From: Burkholderia gladioli
GTDB lineage: Bacteria; Pseudomonadota; Gammaproteobacteria; Burkholderiales; Burkholderiaceae
Direction: 5' to 3'
Assembly (NCBI RefSeq): GCF_000959725.1
Contig: NZ_CP009322.1
Location: 868,001 to 932,000 of the forward strand
Length of the DNA: 64,000 bases
Both the position numbers and the translations under genes were made by a program. The stretch's first letter is position 1; each line of letters opens with the position of its first letter. The notes under the pieces were generated by a model that saw only the letters and a program-made list of their open reading frames with translations, made no database searches and was not told where the DNA came from. Positions 53,304-62,065 of this stretch are shown here, one piece after another.

Positions 53304-54158
53304 TCAGTGCTGCGACAGGCGCTTGGCCAGGTCGGCGCACATCAGGCTCAGGCGCACCGGCTTTTCGTAGCAGACCACGTCGAAGGTGCGCATCGCGTCG
53401 CCGATCTCGGCTTCGCTGGCCTGGCCCGACAGCAGCGCGTCGGTCAGCACGAAGATCGGCGCGCTGGGGTTGTCCGAGGCGCGCACCGAGCGGATCACCG
53501 GCGTGGCCGAGCGGCCCTCGAACAGCCATTCGGTCAGCACCGCGTCGAAGGCCTGGCTCTGCAGCGCGTCGAGGAAGGCCGGCAGGCGCTCGAAATGCGC
53601 GGTCGCGAAACCCTGCTCGTCGAGATAGCGGCATACCGACTCGGCGCTGACGCGATCGCCGTCCACCACCGCCACCAGCATCCGGTCGCTCTCGGCGCGG
53701 CGCGGGTAGATCTCGATCTTGTGGACGTCGTAGGCGCTCTGGTAGAGCACGCCGGTGTGGCGCAGCACGCGCCAGCGGCCCTGGTGCTCGTAGGCGACGA
53801 ACTCGGGGCGCGCGCCCGGCTCGAGCTGCGCGCCGATCCATACCGTGCAGGGAATCTCGCTCACGCCGGCGAACAGCACCGCGTCGTGCGCGCTCGCGCC
53901 CACCATGCCGGGGTCGAGCGATTGCGCGCTGAACAGTTGCGCGGCGGGCTCGCCATAGGCTTCGGCGACCTTGCGGATCTGGGAGAGGGTCCAGGGGCTG
54001 CTGCCGCGCAGCTTGCGATGCCCTTGGGAGAAACTGAGATCGAGAATCCGGCACAGCTCGGTGGTCTGCTGCCGTTTGCCGATGCCGTTGCGGCTCATCA
54101 GCTCGCGCACGCGTTCGGCGACGGCTAGGGAGTCCGTGGTCACTGCTTCGTTGGCCAT
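53304..54158 (-). CDS. HTH protein with C-terminal degenerate receiver domain
   Basis: 284 residues from the ATG at 54158. N-terminal HTH of BetR/phage-repressor type (about 12-72; LCRILDLSFSQGHRKLRGSS), a middle beta-rich region (about 90-155), then a receiver-like domain (about 160-284). The receiver keeps the acidic pair (Asp166/Asp168), Thr239 and Lys266 of YEKP, but the phosphoacceptor Asp is Glu210 (LTEW, codon GAA). This is the reverse of the normal receiver-first order. It probably acts without phosphorylation. No histidine kinase nearby. Confidence 0.8.
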   Translation of the reverse strand: MANEAVTTDSLAVAERVRELMSRNGIGKRQQTTELCRILDLSFSQGHRKLRGSSPWTLSQIRKVAEAYGEPAAQLFSAQSLDPGMVGASAHDAVLFAGVSEIPCTVWIGAQLEPGARPEFVAYEHQGRWRVLRHTGVLYQSAYDVHKIEIYPRRAESDRMLVAVVDGDRVSAESVCRYLDEQGFATAHFERLPAFLDALQSQAFDAVLTEWLFEGRSATPVIRSVRASDNPSAPIFVLTDALLSGQASEAEIGDAMRTFDVVCYEKPVRLSLMCADLAKRLSQH

Positions 54159-54616
54159 GCTGCGGGTGCGATCGGGTCGAGAAAGTCGCTTTACGACGTG
54201 TGGTTCATGTCGGACGAAGCCGTCTGTACTAGAGCGAGCCGACCGGCCACGCACGCAAACGTTAACTTTACCGCAAATCAGAAATGGCTCCGCCGACATT
54301 TACACTGGTGGATGTGAAAGCTGTAACCAAACATTGCGAAAACTCGCGCCGGGCACGGCTTGTGGCTCGACCGGGCGGGGCTCGCGAAAGCCCGGCGAAC
54401 GTCCTCGGTTACCCACCTCCGGCGGTGCGCGGCCGATCGTGGGCGGCGGGTTTCAGCCTGGTCGTGGCGGTTCGTCGGTCTTGTCCCTGGCCCGTGGTCA
54501 TGCCGATCCGGCGCGAGACGGCACGCGGCTTCAAGCGCATTCGCGAAAAATCCCGTAGCCGCGCCCGGTAGAATGGCCGGTTTCCTCCCACTCGATCGAT
54601 TCGCAGCACGCCGCGC
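54159..54616. other. 458-bp divergent intergenic region
   Basis: No gene supported. It separates the HTH/receiver gene from the FAD oxidoreductase. 54240-54345 is AT-richer (GTTAACTTTACC; TTTACACTGG) and likely holds promoters; the rest is GC-rich. Confidence 0.55.
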
Positions 54617-55945
54617 ATGACCACCACCTATCCGCTTCACGGCGCCTTCTCGCGCCCCGACGACACTTTTCCCGAACAGGCCGACGTGGTGATCGTCGGC
54701 GCCGGCATCATGGGCTGCGCGGCCGCCTACTACCTGTCGCGACGCGGGCTCAAGGCGGTGGTGTTCGACAAGTCGCGGGTGGCTGGGCAGCAATCGACGC
54801 GCGCCTGGGGCTTCGTGCGCCAGCAGGGCCGCGAAGCGGCCGAGGTGCCGCTGATGATGGCCGGCATGCGGATCTGGGAAGGCCTTGAGCGGGAGCTCGG
54901 CACCGATCTCGAATGGCGCCAGGGCGGCTGCCTCTACCTGGCCGACCAGGAGGACGACTGGGCCGCCTACCAGGACTGGCTCGAAGTGGCGCGCCAGCAC
55001 GGGCTCGACACGCGCACGCTGTCGCGCGACGAGGTCGGCCGGCACGTGAAGGGGCTGGCCGCGCCGGTGCTGGGCGGGCTCTACACCGCCAGCGACGGCC
55101 AGGCCGAACCGCGCCGGGTGGCGCCCGCCTTCGCGGCGCGCGCGATCGAGGGCGGCGCGCGCTTCTTCGACGGCTGCGGCGTGACGGCGATCGAGACCGC
55201 CAACGGCGCGGTGACGGGCGTGCTCACCGAGCGCGGCCGGGTGAGGAGCGCGCGGGTGATCTGCGCGGCCGGCGCGACCAGCTTCCGCCTGCTCGACGGC
55301 ATCGGCATCCGCCTGCCGCAGCAGACCGTGCGCGGCACCTGCATCCGCACCAACGCGCTGCCGGCCGTCTCGGCCGCCACCATCTGGGGCCACGGGCTCG
55401 GCATCCGCCAGCGCGCCGACGGCGCGATCAATCTCGCCGACGACATGACGGTCGATCTCGACTTTAGCTTCGGCCATCTGCGCGGCCTGTCGCTCTACCT
55501 GCCGGAATTCTGGAAGCACCGCGAGAAGTTCCGGGTGCGCGTGAACGGCGCGCTGCTGGCCGACCTGAAGCGCCGCCTGGCGGGCGGCCACGACGCGATC
55601 GAGCCGCGCGAGCCGCTGCCGCGGCCGAACCCGGCGCAGGGCCCGCGCGCGCTGGCGCGGCTCAAGCGCATCTTCCCGGCGCTGGCGGCCGCGCAGGCGG
55701 TCGAGAGCTGGGCCGGCCTGATCGACGTGCTGCCCGATGGGATCCCGGTGATCGACGCGCCCGAGGATGTGCGGGGCCTGGCGATCGCCACCGGCTTCTG
55801 CGGCCACGGTTTCGCGATGGGGCCGATCGTCGGGCGGCTGCTGGCCGAGCTGGTCGACAGCGGCCAGCCCTCGCTGGCGCTCGGCGAATTCCGCGCGCGC
55901 CGCTTCGTCGACGGCACCATGAAACGGCCGCGCAGCATGCTCTGA
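54617..55945 (+). CDS. FAD-dependent oxidoreductase (DadA/glycine oxidase family)
   Basis: 442 residues. FAD-binding VVIVGAGIMGCAAAYYLSRR (about 28-47) with the acidic end of strand 2 at VVFDKS, and the C-terminal FAD motif region ATGFCGHGFAMGPIVGRLL. RVAGQQSTRAWGFVRQQGRE after the Rossmann loop is typical of the DAO family, which oxidises amino or N-methyl groups. Substrate unknown. Monocistronic; the HTH/receiver gene is divergent and might control it. Confidence 0.9.
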   Translation: MTTTYPLHGAFSRPDDTFPEQADVVIVGAGIMGCAAAYYLSRRGLKAVVFDKSRVAGQQSTRAWGFVRQQGREAAEVPLMMAGMRIWEGLERELGTDLEWRQGGCLYLADQEDDWAAYQDWLEVARQHGLDTRTLSRDEVGRHVKGLAAPVLGGLYTASDGQAEPRRVAPAFAARAIEGGARFFDGCGVTAIETANGAVTGVLTERGRVRSARVICAAGATSFRLLDGIGIRLPQQTVRGTCIRTNALPAVSAATIWGHGLGIRQRADGAINLADDMTVDLDFSFGHLRGLSLYLPEFWKHREKFRVRVNGALLADLKRRLAGGHDAIEPREPLPRPNPAQGPRALARLKRIFPALAAAQAVESWAGLIDVLPDGIPVIDAPEDVRGLAIATGFCGHGFAMGPIVGRLLAELVDSGQPSLALGEFRARRFVDGTMKRPRSML

Positions 55946-56071
55946 GGGCAAGCGCGGGCCAGCGCGGCGCTTGGCAAGCGGGGCGCTTCTCGGCATGATG
56001 CAGGGCTGTCCTGCCGCGCCGTGCCAGCGCGCGGACGAGACCCCAGAAGGAGCGCAGCGAACGCTGCTACG

Positions 56072-56857
56072 ATGAACCACCCGCGCCGTTTCACCCCGCC
56101 GGCATCCCTGTCCGGGCAGGCTCCGCATCGGGCGCCGGCCGCGCCGCGCCGCGCGCATCCCCGGGTCGCCCGGGGGGGCTGGGCCGCGCTCTGGCTGCTG
56201 GCCGTCCTGCCGGCCGCGCATGCCGCGCACGCCGACGGCGTGGACCTCGCTGCCGCCCGTTTCCAATCCCTGCTGAGCTGCCAGCCCGGCGCGCGTTCGC
56301 CCTTGCCGGCCGAGCGCGCCGCCTGGCGCGAGGCGGGCTTGTCGATCACCGGCTACGCGCACGACGGCGGGGTGCTGATCGACGATCGCCGCGAGGATCC
56401 GGCCGACCGCTGGGAGGAGATGCGGGTGCGCTTTCCGCGCCCGGTGACGATCGAGGGCAACCCCGTCAGCGTGGTCCATCTGGCGCGCCAGCAAAGCGGC
56501 GATACCGACGCCGATCTCGACCTGAGCATCTACGCCGAAACCAGCGGCGACGTCGCCGCCTTCGCCGCGGCGCGCCGGCTCGCGGCGCTGCCCTCGGCGG
56601 TGCCGGCCGGCCTCGATATCTCGAATAACCAGGAAGACGGCCATGTCGCCGGCTTCCACGCCGGCTACCTGCGCTGGAGCGCGCCGCTCTCGAAGCGCCA
56701 GGCCGACGCGCTGGCCGAGCCGGGCAGCACCTACCTGCCGGGCGCGCACCGGCTGCCGGCGGTGCGCTTCGCCGGCGCCATGGCCGCCGAGCCGGGCCGT
56801 TTCGCGTTCGGCTGCGTGGTCTTCGGCCCCGACGTCACGCCGATCGACGGCATGTAA
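56072..56857 (+). CDS. Exported hypothetical protein
   Basis: 261 residues from the ATG at 56072, preceded by AGAAGGAG farther upstream. A long basic N-region (about 45 residues, Arg/Pro/Ala) is followed by hydrophobic WAALWLLAVLPAAHAAHADG, a signal or anchor. The soluble part is acidic and has one Cys near each end (LLSCQPG and FGCVVFG). No family recognised. Followed by a 400-bp gap. Confidence 0.65.
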   Translation: MNHPRRFTPPASLSGQAPHRAPAAPRRAHPRVARGGWAALWLLAVLPAAHAAHADGVDLAAARFQSLLSCQPGARSPLPAERAAWREAGLSITGYAHDGGVLIDDRREDPADRWEEMRVRFPRPVTIEGNPVSVVHLARQQSGDTDADLDLSIYAETSGDVAAFAAARRLAALPSAVPAGLDISNNQEDGHVAGFHAGYLRWSAPLSKRQADALAEPGSTYLPGAHRLPAVRFAGAMAAEPGRFAFGCVVFGPDVTPIDGM

Positions 56858-57255
56858 GTCCGCCGCCGATCGCGGGCCGCGCCGGCGACGGGATGCGGTG
56901 CGCCCCGCCTGGGCGAGCACGCGGCTTGCTCGCCGCGCGACCGGCGCGATCCTGCCCCGTTGCGGGCCGGCTCCCGGGGGCCGGGGCATGAACCGCGAGC
57001 AAGCCGCAAGGGCAGGCTCCGGCGCTCGATCCGCCATCGATCCCGGGGCCTTGCGCGAGCCGCCATCGGGCGCCGCGAGCCACTGCGAACGAGACGCGGA
57101 TTCAGACGCAAAACACGACGAAAAACCAACAAACTTCACGTTCCCGCCCCTTTCTCCTTACGCCTGCGTGACAAGTTGAAAAACATCGTGTCGCACTCGC
57201 CAAATCCCGCCCGAAACTCGTTACCATTCAGCGTTTTTTGAAATATCCGGTAAAC
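56858..57255. other. 398-bp intergenic region
   Basis: No gene supported. 57100-57255 is AT-richer, including AAACTCGTTACCATTCAGCG and TTTTTTGAAATATCCGG, and should contain the promoter of the DUF4118/hydrolase/MipA chain. Confidence 0.55.
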
Positions 57256-58044
57256 ATGAAAGTTCGGAATGCGAGTCTCTGGGCGCCCGCGGGGATGCGG
57301 CGCTGGGCATACGCGGCGGGGGCCCTGGTGCTTGCGCTGGCGGTGCGGCTCGCCCTGCATCCGCTGCTTGGGCCGGTGATGCCCGGCACCGCCTTCGCGA
57401 TCGCGGCGGTGCTGGTCGAATACTATCTGGGCCTCGCGCCCGCGCTCACCGTGATGCTGCTCGGCCTGGTGATCGCCGACTTCCTGTTCGTGCCGCCCTA
57501 TGGCTCGCTCGACAACTTCCTGGTGATCGAGCGCGGCGACGTGGTGCTGCTGATCTCCTATCCGCTGGTGACCCTGCTGGTGATCGTGCTGGTCGAGCGC
57601 CTGCGCCGCGCGCAGTATCGCGCCGGGCTGGTCACCGCGGTGGCGCAGTCGCGCTACGAGATGCTGCTGCGCCAGGACAACGAGCGCGCGCTGGCGCGCC
57701 GCGCCGTCGACGAAACGCATCGGCTGCTGCGCTATCTCGCGCAGTACCAGCAGGCGCTGATTCTGATCAAGGCGCTCGAGCGAGACGCCGTGCAACGCGC
57801 CCAGGTCGGCCAGAGCGTCGACGCGCCGCTGCCCTTCGACGGCGAGGTCGCCCCCGGCCCGCTGCATGCCGAGCTCCATCCCGACGATATCCAGCGCGTC
57901 ACGCATGCGCTGTCGGCGGGCAGCCACCGCGTGCGGATCCGCTCGGCCGCGCTGGGCGGCGATTTCCGCCTGGCGCCCTGCATCTGCGAGCGCTTCACCA
58001 CGCATGCCGGCGACTTTCTGGTGCTGCGCACCGAGGAGGCCTGA
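57256..58044 (+). CDS. DUF4118-type membrane protein
   Basis: 262 residues from the ATG at 57256. Three or four TM helices in the first 115 residues, with the family pattern GTAFAIAAVLVEYYLGLAPA, DFLFVPPYGSLDNFLVIERG and LVTLLVIVLVERLRRAQ as in the KdpD-like membrane unit of sensor kinases. A coiled-coil segment follows and then a 100-residue soluble region with no histidine-kinase motifs. So it is a sensor-type membrane unit without a kinase. The hydrolase gene starts 1 bp after its stop. Confidence 0.75.
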   Translation: MKVRNASLWAPAGMRRWAYAAGALVLALAVRLALHPLLGPVMPGTAFAIAAVLVEYYLGLAPALTVMLLGLVIADFLFVPPYGSLDNFLVIERGDVVLLISYPLVTLLVIVLVERLRRAQYRAGLVTAVAQSRYEMLLRQDNERALARRAVDETHRLLRYLAQYQQALILIKALERDAVQRAQVGQSVDAPLPFDGEVAPGPLHAELHPDDIQRVTHALSAGSHRVRIRSAALGGDFRLAPCICERFTTHAGDFLVLRTEEA

Positions 58045-58045
58045 G

Positions 58046-58972
58046 ATGGGCGCGAGCGACAGCGGCCTGACCCGGGCGACGGCCAAACCCTCCGCCGCCG
58101 CGCCGATCTTCGCCGAGGGCGACGGCCACGCGGTGCTGCTGCTGCACGGCCTGTCCAGTTCCCCGCTCGAGTTGCGCTATCTCGCGCGCTACCTGCAGGA
58201 CGAGGGCTTCACGATCTGCGCGCCGGTGATCGAGGGCTACAGCGCCGGCTCGGCCGAGCTGCCGATGGAGCGCTGGATCGAGGGCGCGGTACGCGAATAC
58301 GATGCGCTGGCCGCGCGCTACGAACGCGTCTCGGTGGTCGGGCTGTCGATCGGCGGGGCGCTGGCGCTGCGGCTGATCCAGGAGCGCCCCGACGCGCAGG
58401 CGCTGGCCCTGCTGTCGCTGACGCTGACCTACAACGGCTGGGCGATCCCCTGGTACCGCTTCATCCTCGACCTGGCCTACTACACGCCGCTGCGGCACCG
58501 CTATCGCTATCGCGAGGCCGAGCCCTTCGGGCTGCGCAACGAGGCGCTGCGCGCCAAGATCGCGCGCGCCATGGAGCGCGACGCGTTCAGCGAGGTCGGC
58601 CCGTCCGAGATCTCGCTGCCGGCGCTGCACCAGGCGAACCGGCTGGCGCGGCTGGCGCGCCGGCAGCTCGGCGAGATCGAGAACGACACCCTGGTGATCC
58701 ACTCGATCGACGACGAGACCTCCAGCCCGCGCAACCCGAACACCATCATCGAGCGGATCGGCGCGAGCTTCCTGCGCACCATCTGGCTCGACGATTCGTA
58801 TCACATGATCACTTCCGACAACGAACGGGAAATCGTCGCGCGCGAGACCGCGCTGTTCCTGCGCGAGAGCGAGATTGCGCACGGCGCCGGCGCGGGGGCG
58901 CCGCCGGTCGTGTCGAAAGCGCTCGCGAGGCGGCTGCGCCAGCTCGCGGCGGTGGCCCGCAAGACCAAATGA
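58046..58972 (+). CDS. Alpha/beta hydrolase (carboxylesterase/thioesterase type)
   Basis: 308 residues from the ATG at 58046, sharing TGAGATG with the previous stop. Oxyanion segment LLLHGLSSSPLELRYLARYL; nucleophile elbow GLSIGG; acid in SIDDETS; His in SYHMIT. This is the pattern of Est30-like carboxylesterases. The C-terminal tail is basic. It overlaps the MipA gene by ATGA, so the three genes at 57256-59823 are one unit. Confidence 0.88.
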   Translation: MGASDSGLTRATAKPSAAAPIFAEGDGHAVLLLHGLSSSPLELRYLARYLQDEGFTICAPVIEGYSAGSAELPMERWIEGAVREYDALAARYERVSVVGLSIGGALALRLIQERPDAQALALLSLTLTYNGWAIPWYRFILDLAYYTPLRHRYRYREAEPFGLRNEALRAKIARAMERDAFSEVGPSEISLPALHQANRLARLARRQLGEIENDTLVIHSIDDETSSPRNPNTIIERIGASFLRTIWLDDSYHMITSDNEREIVARETALFLRESEIAHGAGAGAPPVVSKALARRLRQLAAVARKTK

Positions 58973-59823
58973 AGCCAGTCCTTTCCCGCTCCGTGCCGGG
59001 CGCCGCGAGCCGCGCCGCTACCATCACCCTGGCCGCCGCGCTCGCCTGCGCGGCGCCGCTCGCCCAGGCCGATACCGATGCCGAATCCGGCAGCGGCGCT
59101 GCGGCCGTCGCCGGCTCCGCAGCGAGCGGCGCCTCGCCCTGGAAGATCACGATCGGCCCGGGCGTCTACGTGGCGCCGCAGTATCCGGGCTCGCGCCACC
59201 TGAAGGCCTATCCGTTCCCGGCGCTCGACATCTCCTACCGCGACCGCTTCTTCTCGCAGGGCCCCGACGTGCTGGGCTGGAACGTGCTGTCCAGCGGCGA
59301 CACCTACCACCTCGGCATGGCCGTCAGCTTCGATTTCCAGTCGCGCGACGCGAAGGACGACGCGCGCCTGCGCGGGCTGCCCGACGTGCACGACGGCCCC
59401 AAGCTCAAGCTGTTCGCCGACTACACGATCTGGGCCTTCACCGGCGCGCTGGCCGTCTATCGCGACGTGCTCGGCTACGGGCAGGGCACCACCGCCAGTG
59501 CCGATCTCTATGCCTCGCTGCCGCTCAATGGCTGGCTGTTCTCGATCGGGCCGGGCCTGACCTGGGCCAACGGCGCCTACACGCGCACCCTGTTCGGCAT
59601 CTCGCCGGCCGAGAGCGCGGCCTCCGGCCTGCCGTCCTACGGCACCGGCTCGGGCGTGCGCGACGTGCACCTGAACTTCTACATGACGCACGATTTCTCG
59701 CGTCACTGGGTCGGCACCCTCAATTCGACGCTCGGGCGCCTGCAGCGCTTCGCGGCCTCCAGCCCGATCACCGAGCGCCGCACCGAGTGGACCACCTTCG
59801 CCTCGCTCGGCTACCGGTTCTGA
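58969..59823 (+). CDS. MipA/OmpV-family outer-membrane protein
   Basis: 284 residues, signal peptide to about residue 35 (LAAALACAAPLAQADTD). Beta-barrel pattern with GPGVYVAPQYPGSRHLKAYP, the family mark near the N-terminus, and a terminal FASLGYRF with C-terminal Phe. In E. coli MipA scaffolds MltA and PBP1B; many homologues are stress or envelope proteins with unclear role. Last gene of the chain with the DUF4118 and hydrolase genes. Confidence 0.92.
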   Translation: MKPVLSRSVPGAASRAATITLAAALACAAPLAQADTDAESGSGAAAVAGSAASGASPWKITIGPGVYVAPQYPGSRHLKAYPFPALDISYRDRFFSQGPDVLGWNVLSSGDTYHLGMAVSFDFQSRDAKDDARLRGLPDVHDGPKLKLFADYTIWAFTGALAVYRDVLGYGQGTTASADLYASLPLNGWLFSIGPGLTWANGAYTRTLFGISPAESAASGLPSYGTGSGVRDVHLNFYMTHDFSRHWVGTLNSTLGRLQRFAASSPITERRTEWTTFASLGYRF

Positions 59824-59923
59824 GGCGGCGCGCGCCGCGCCCGGCAGGCGCGGCGATTCGCCGGTAGCATGTGGCCCTGGCGGCAGCGCGTCCGCCATCC
59901 CCGGCCACCACCTGATCCCCGCG

Positions 59924-60685
59924 ATGAACGACTCCCTTTCCCTTGGCCGCCTGCTCGCGCAGGCGAACGCGAACCACCAGCCGATCGAGGCGCTGCCCGC
60001 GGCCCTGCAGCCGGCCGATGCCGATGCCGCCTACGCGGCGCAGCACGAGCTGATCGCCGCGCTCGGCGGCGGGATCGGCGGCTGGAAGGTCGGCGCCAAG
60101 TCGCCCGATGCGCCGCCCGCGGCCGCGCCGCTGCCGGCGCATGGCGTGATGCATGGCGATACCGCCGTCTATACCGCCGACGCGCGGCGGCCCTTCGGGC
60201 TCGAACTCGAGATCGCGTTCCGCCTGGGCCGCGTGTTCGAGCCGAGCGAGACCGCCTATGGCGAGGCCGAGGTGGCGGCGGCGATTGCCTCGGTGGGCGC
60301 GACCATCGAGGTGGTGGCGAGCCGCTTCGCCCGGTTTCCCGACGTCGAGCGCCTCGCCCAGCTCGCCGACCTGCTCAACCACGCCGCGCTCGCGGCCGGC
60401 GAATTCGTTCCGTATCGCGAGGACCTGCCGTTCCTCGCGCCCTCGCTGTCCTTCACCTTCAACGGCCAATCGCTGTTCTCGGGCACGCCGGGCAACCCGG
60501 TGGGCGACCCGCGCCGGCTGCTGGCCTGGCTGGTCAATCACGCGACCGTCGCGCGGCGCGTGGCGCTCACGCCGGACCAGGTGATCACGGCCGGCACCTA
60601 TGTCGGCCTGGTGCAGGTGGCCGGCAGCGGCGTGGCGGTCGGCCAGATCGCCGGCCTGCCGCCCGTGACGCTGACGATTGCCTGA
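59924..60685 (+). CDS. Fumarylacetoacetase/2-keto-4-pentenoate hydratase family protein
   Basis: 253 residues. Marks of the MhpD-type hydratase/decarboxylase group: GWKVGAKSPDAPP near residue 50, then FGLELEIAFRLGR with metal-binding Glu residues, EVVASRFARF, and SLFSGTPGNPVGDPRRLLAW. Hydrates 2-keto-4-pentenoate or a relative in aromatic ring catabolism. Not with other meta-cleavage genes. Next gene starts 268 bp later. Confidence 0.88.
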   Translation: MNDSLSLGRLLAQANANHQPIEALPAALQPADADAAYAAQHELIAALGGGIGGWKVGAKSPDAPPAAAPLPAHGVMHGDTAVYTADARRPFGLELEIAFRLGRVFEPSETAYGEAEVAAAIASVGATIEVVASRFARFPDVERLAQLADLLNHAALAAGEFVPYREDLPFLAPSLSFTFNGQSLFSGTPGNPVGDPRRLLAWLVNHATVARRVALTPDQVITAGTYVGLVQVAGSGVAVGQIAGLPPVTLTIA

Positions 60686-60953
60686 ACGCCGTTTGACCAC
60701 CGCCTGAACGCGCCCCGATCTCGCCCGGGTTCGCGTTGTCGAGCGCCGGCGGCGCTCCCGCCCGGCGCTGCCGGCGATCCAGCCGGGGCAGGGCGGGACG
60801 ACCGTGTCCAGCCGCTATCGCATCGCCTCGATAAGCATTGCAGCAATCGGGATTTGGCTTGCGGGCCGCCTTGATTACCATCGGCGCTCCGGCCGCGCGC
60901 CCTGGCTCGCGGCCGCCGATCAACCGCACTGCGCGAACCCCGGACACCTGACG

Positions 60954-62003
60954 ATGCGACACGGCCACCCGATCCCCCCCAACCACGACAGCACGGCGGA
61001 CCTGCCGGACGACGGCGCGCGCCGCCGCGACTGGCTCAAGGCGGCGGCCGCCGCCGCGCTCGCGCTGGCACGCCCGGCGGGGCTGGCCGGCGCCGGCCTG
61101 GCGGCGCTCGGCGCGAGCGGCGCGGCGCTCGCGGCCGGCGAGACCACGCTGCGGATCGGCTACCAGAAGTACGGCAATTTCGTGGTGCTGAAGGCGCGCG
61201 GCACGCTCGAGAAGCGGCTCGCGCCGCTCGGCGTGACGGTGCGCTGGATCGAGTTCCCGGGTGGCCCGCAGTTGCTGGAAGGGCTGGCGGCCGGCGCCGT
61301 CGATATCGGCACGGTCGGCGAGACGCCGCCGATCTTCGCGCAGGCCGGCAAGGTGGACTTCGTCTATATCGGCGCCGAGCCGCCCGCGCCGAAAGGCGAG
61401 GCGATCGTGGTGCCGCACGATTCGCCGATCCGCTCGGTGGCCGAGCTGCGCGGCAAGAAGGTGGCGCTCAATCGCGGCTCGAACGTCCACTACCTGCTGG
61501 TCAAGGCCCTGCAGGAGGCGAAGCTCGACTATCGCGAGATCCAGCCCGTCTACCTGGCCCCGGCCGACGGGCGCGCGGCCTTCGAGCAGCGCGCCATCGA
61601 CGCCTGGGTGATCTGGGACCCTTACCTGGCCGCGGTCGAGCGCCAGACCGGCGCGCGCACGCTGCGCAACGGCGAGGGCATCGTCAGGAACACGCAGTAC
61701 TACCTGGCGAGCCGTGCCTTCGCCGGTGCGCATCCCGAGCTGGTGCGCGCGGTGCTGGCCGAGATCGACGCCACCGACGCCTGGGCACGCGAGCACGTGC
61801 CCGAGGTGGCCGCCCAACTCTCGCCGCTGGTCGGGCTCGATGCGCCGACGCTGGAACTCGCGCTGGGGCGGGCCACGTACCACGTCGAGCCGGTCGGCGA
61901 CGCGACGCTGGCCTACCAGCAACAGATCGCCGATGCCTTCACGGCGCTGAAGCTGATTCCGGGCAAGCTCGACGTCACGCAGGCGCGCTGGGCGGGGCAC
62001 TGA
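60954..62003 (+). CDS. Aliphatic sulfonate ABC transporter substrate-binding protein, Tat-like signal
   Basis: 349 residues from the ATG at 60954. N-terminal DDGARRRDWLKAAAAAALAL resembles a twin-arginine signal (RRxWLK), unlike the Sec-type signal of the copy at 44698. SsuA marks: TLRIGYQKYGNFVVLKARGT, then WIEFPGGPQLLEGLAAGAVD, FVYIGAEPPAPKGEAI and PVYLAPADGRAAFEQRAIDA. Periplasmic sulfonate binding. Convergent with another SsuA-type gene 62 bp away; no permease or ATPase gene adjacent. Confidence 0.9.
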   Translation: MRHGHPIPPNHDSTADLPDDGARRRDWLKAAAAAALALARPAGLAGAGLAALGASGAALAAGETTLRIGYQKYGNFVVLKARGTLEKRLAPLGVTVRWIEFPGGPQLLEGLAAGAVDIGTVGETPPIFAQAGKVDFVYIGAEPPAPKGEAIVVPHDSPIRSVAELRGKKVALNRGSNVHYLLVKALQEAKLDYREIQPVYLAPADGRAAFEQRAIDAWVIWDPYLAAVERQTGARTLRNGEGIVRNTQYYLASRAFAGAHPELVRAVLAEIDATDAWAREHVPEVAAQLSPLVGLDAPTLELALGRATYHVEPVGDATLAYQQQIADAFTALKLIPGKLDVTQARWAGH

Positions 62004-62010
62004 AGCGAAC

Positions 62011-62039
62011 CGGGCCGCCCCTTGACGGGTGGCGGCCCG
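62011..62039. terminator. Hairpin between convergent SsuA-type genes
   Basis: CGGGCCGCC (62011-62019) and GGCGGCCCG (62031-62039) form a perfect 9-bp stem with an 11-nt loop, centred in the 62-bp gap between the two convergent genes. No T-run on either strand, so termination may be weak or Rho-aided. Confidence 0.5.
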
Positions 62040-62065
62040 GCATGCGGCCGCGCCGTCTCAGGCGC

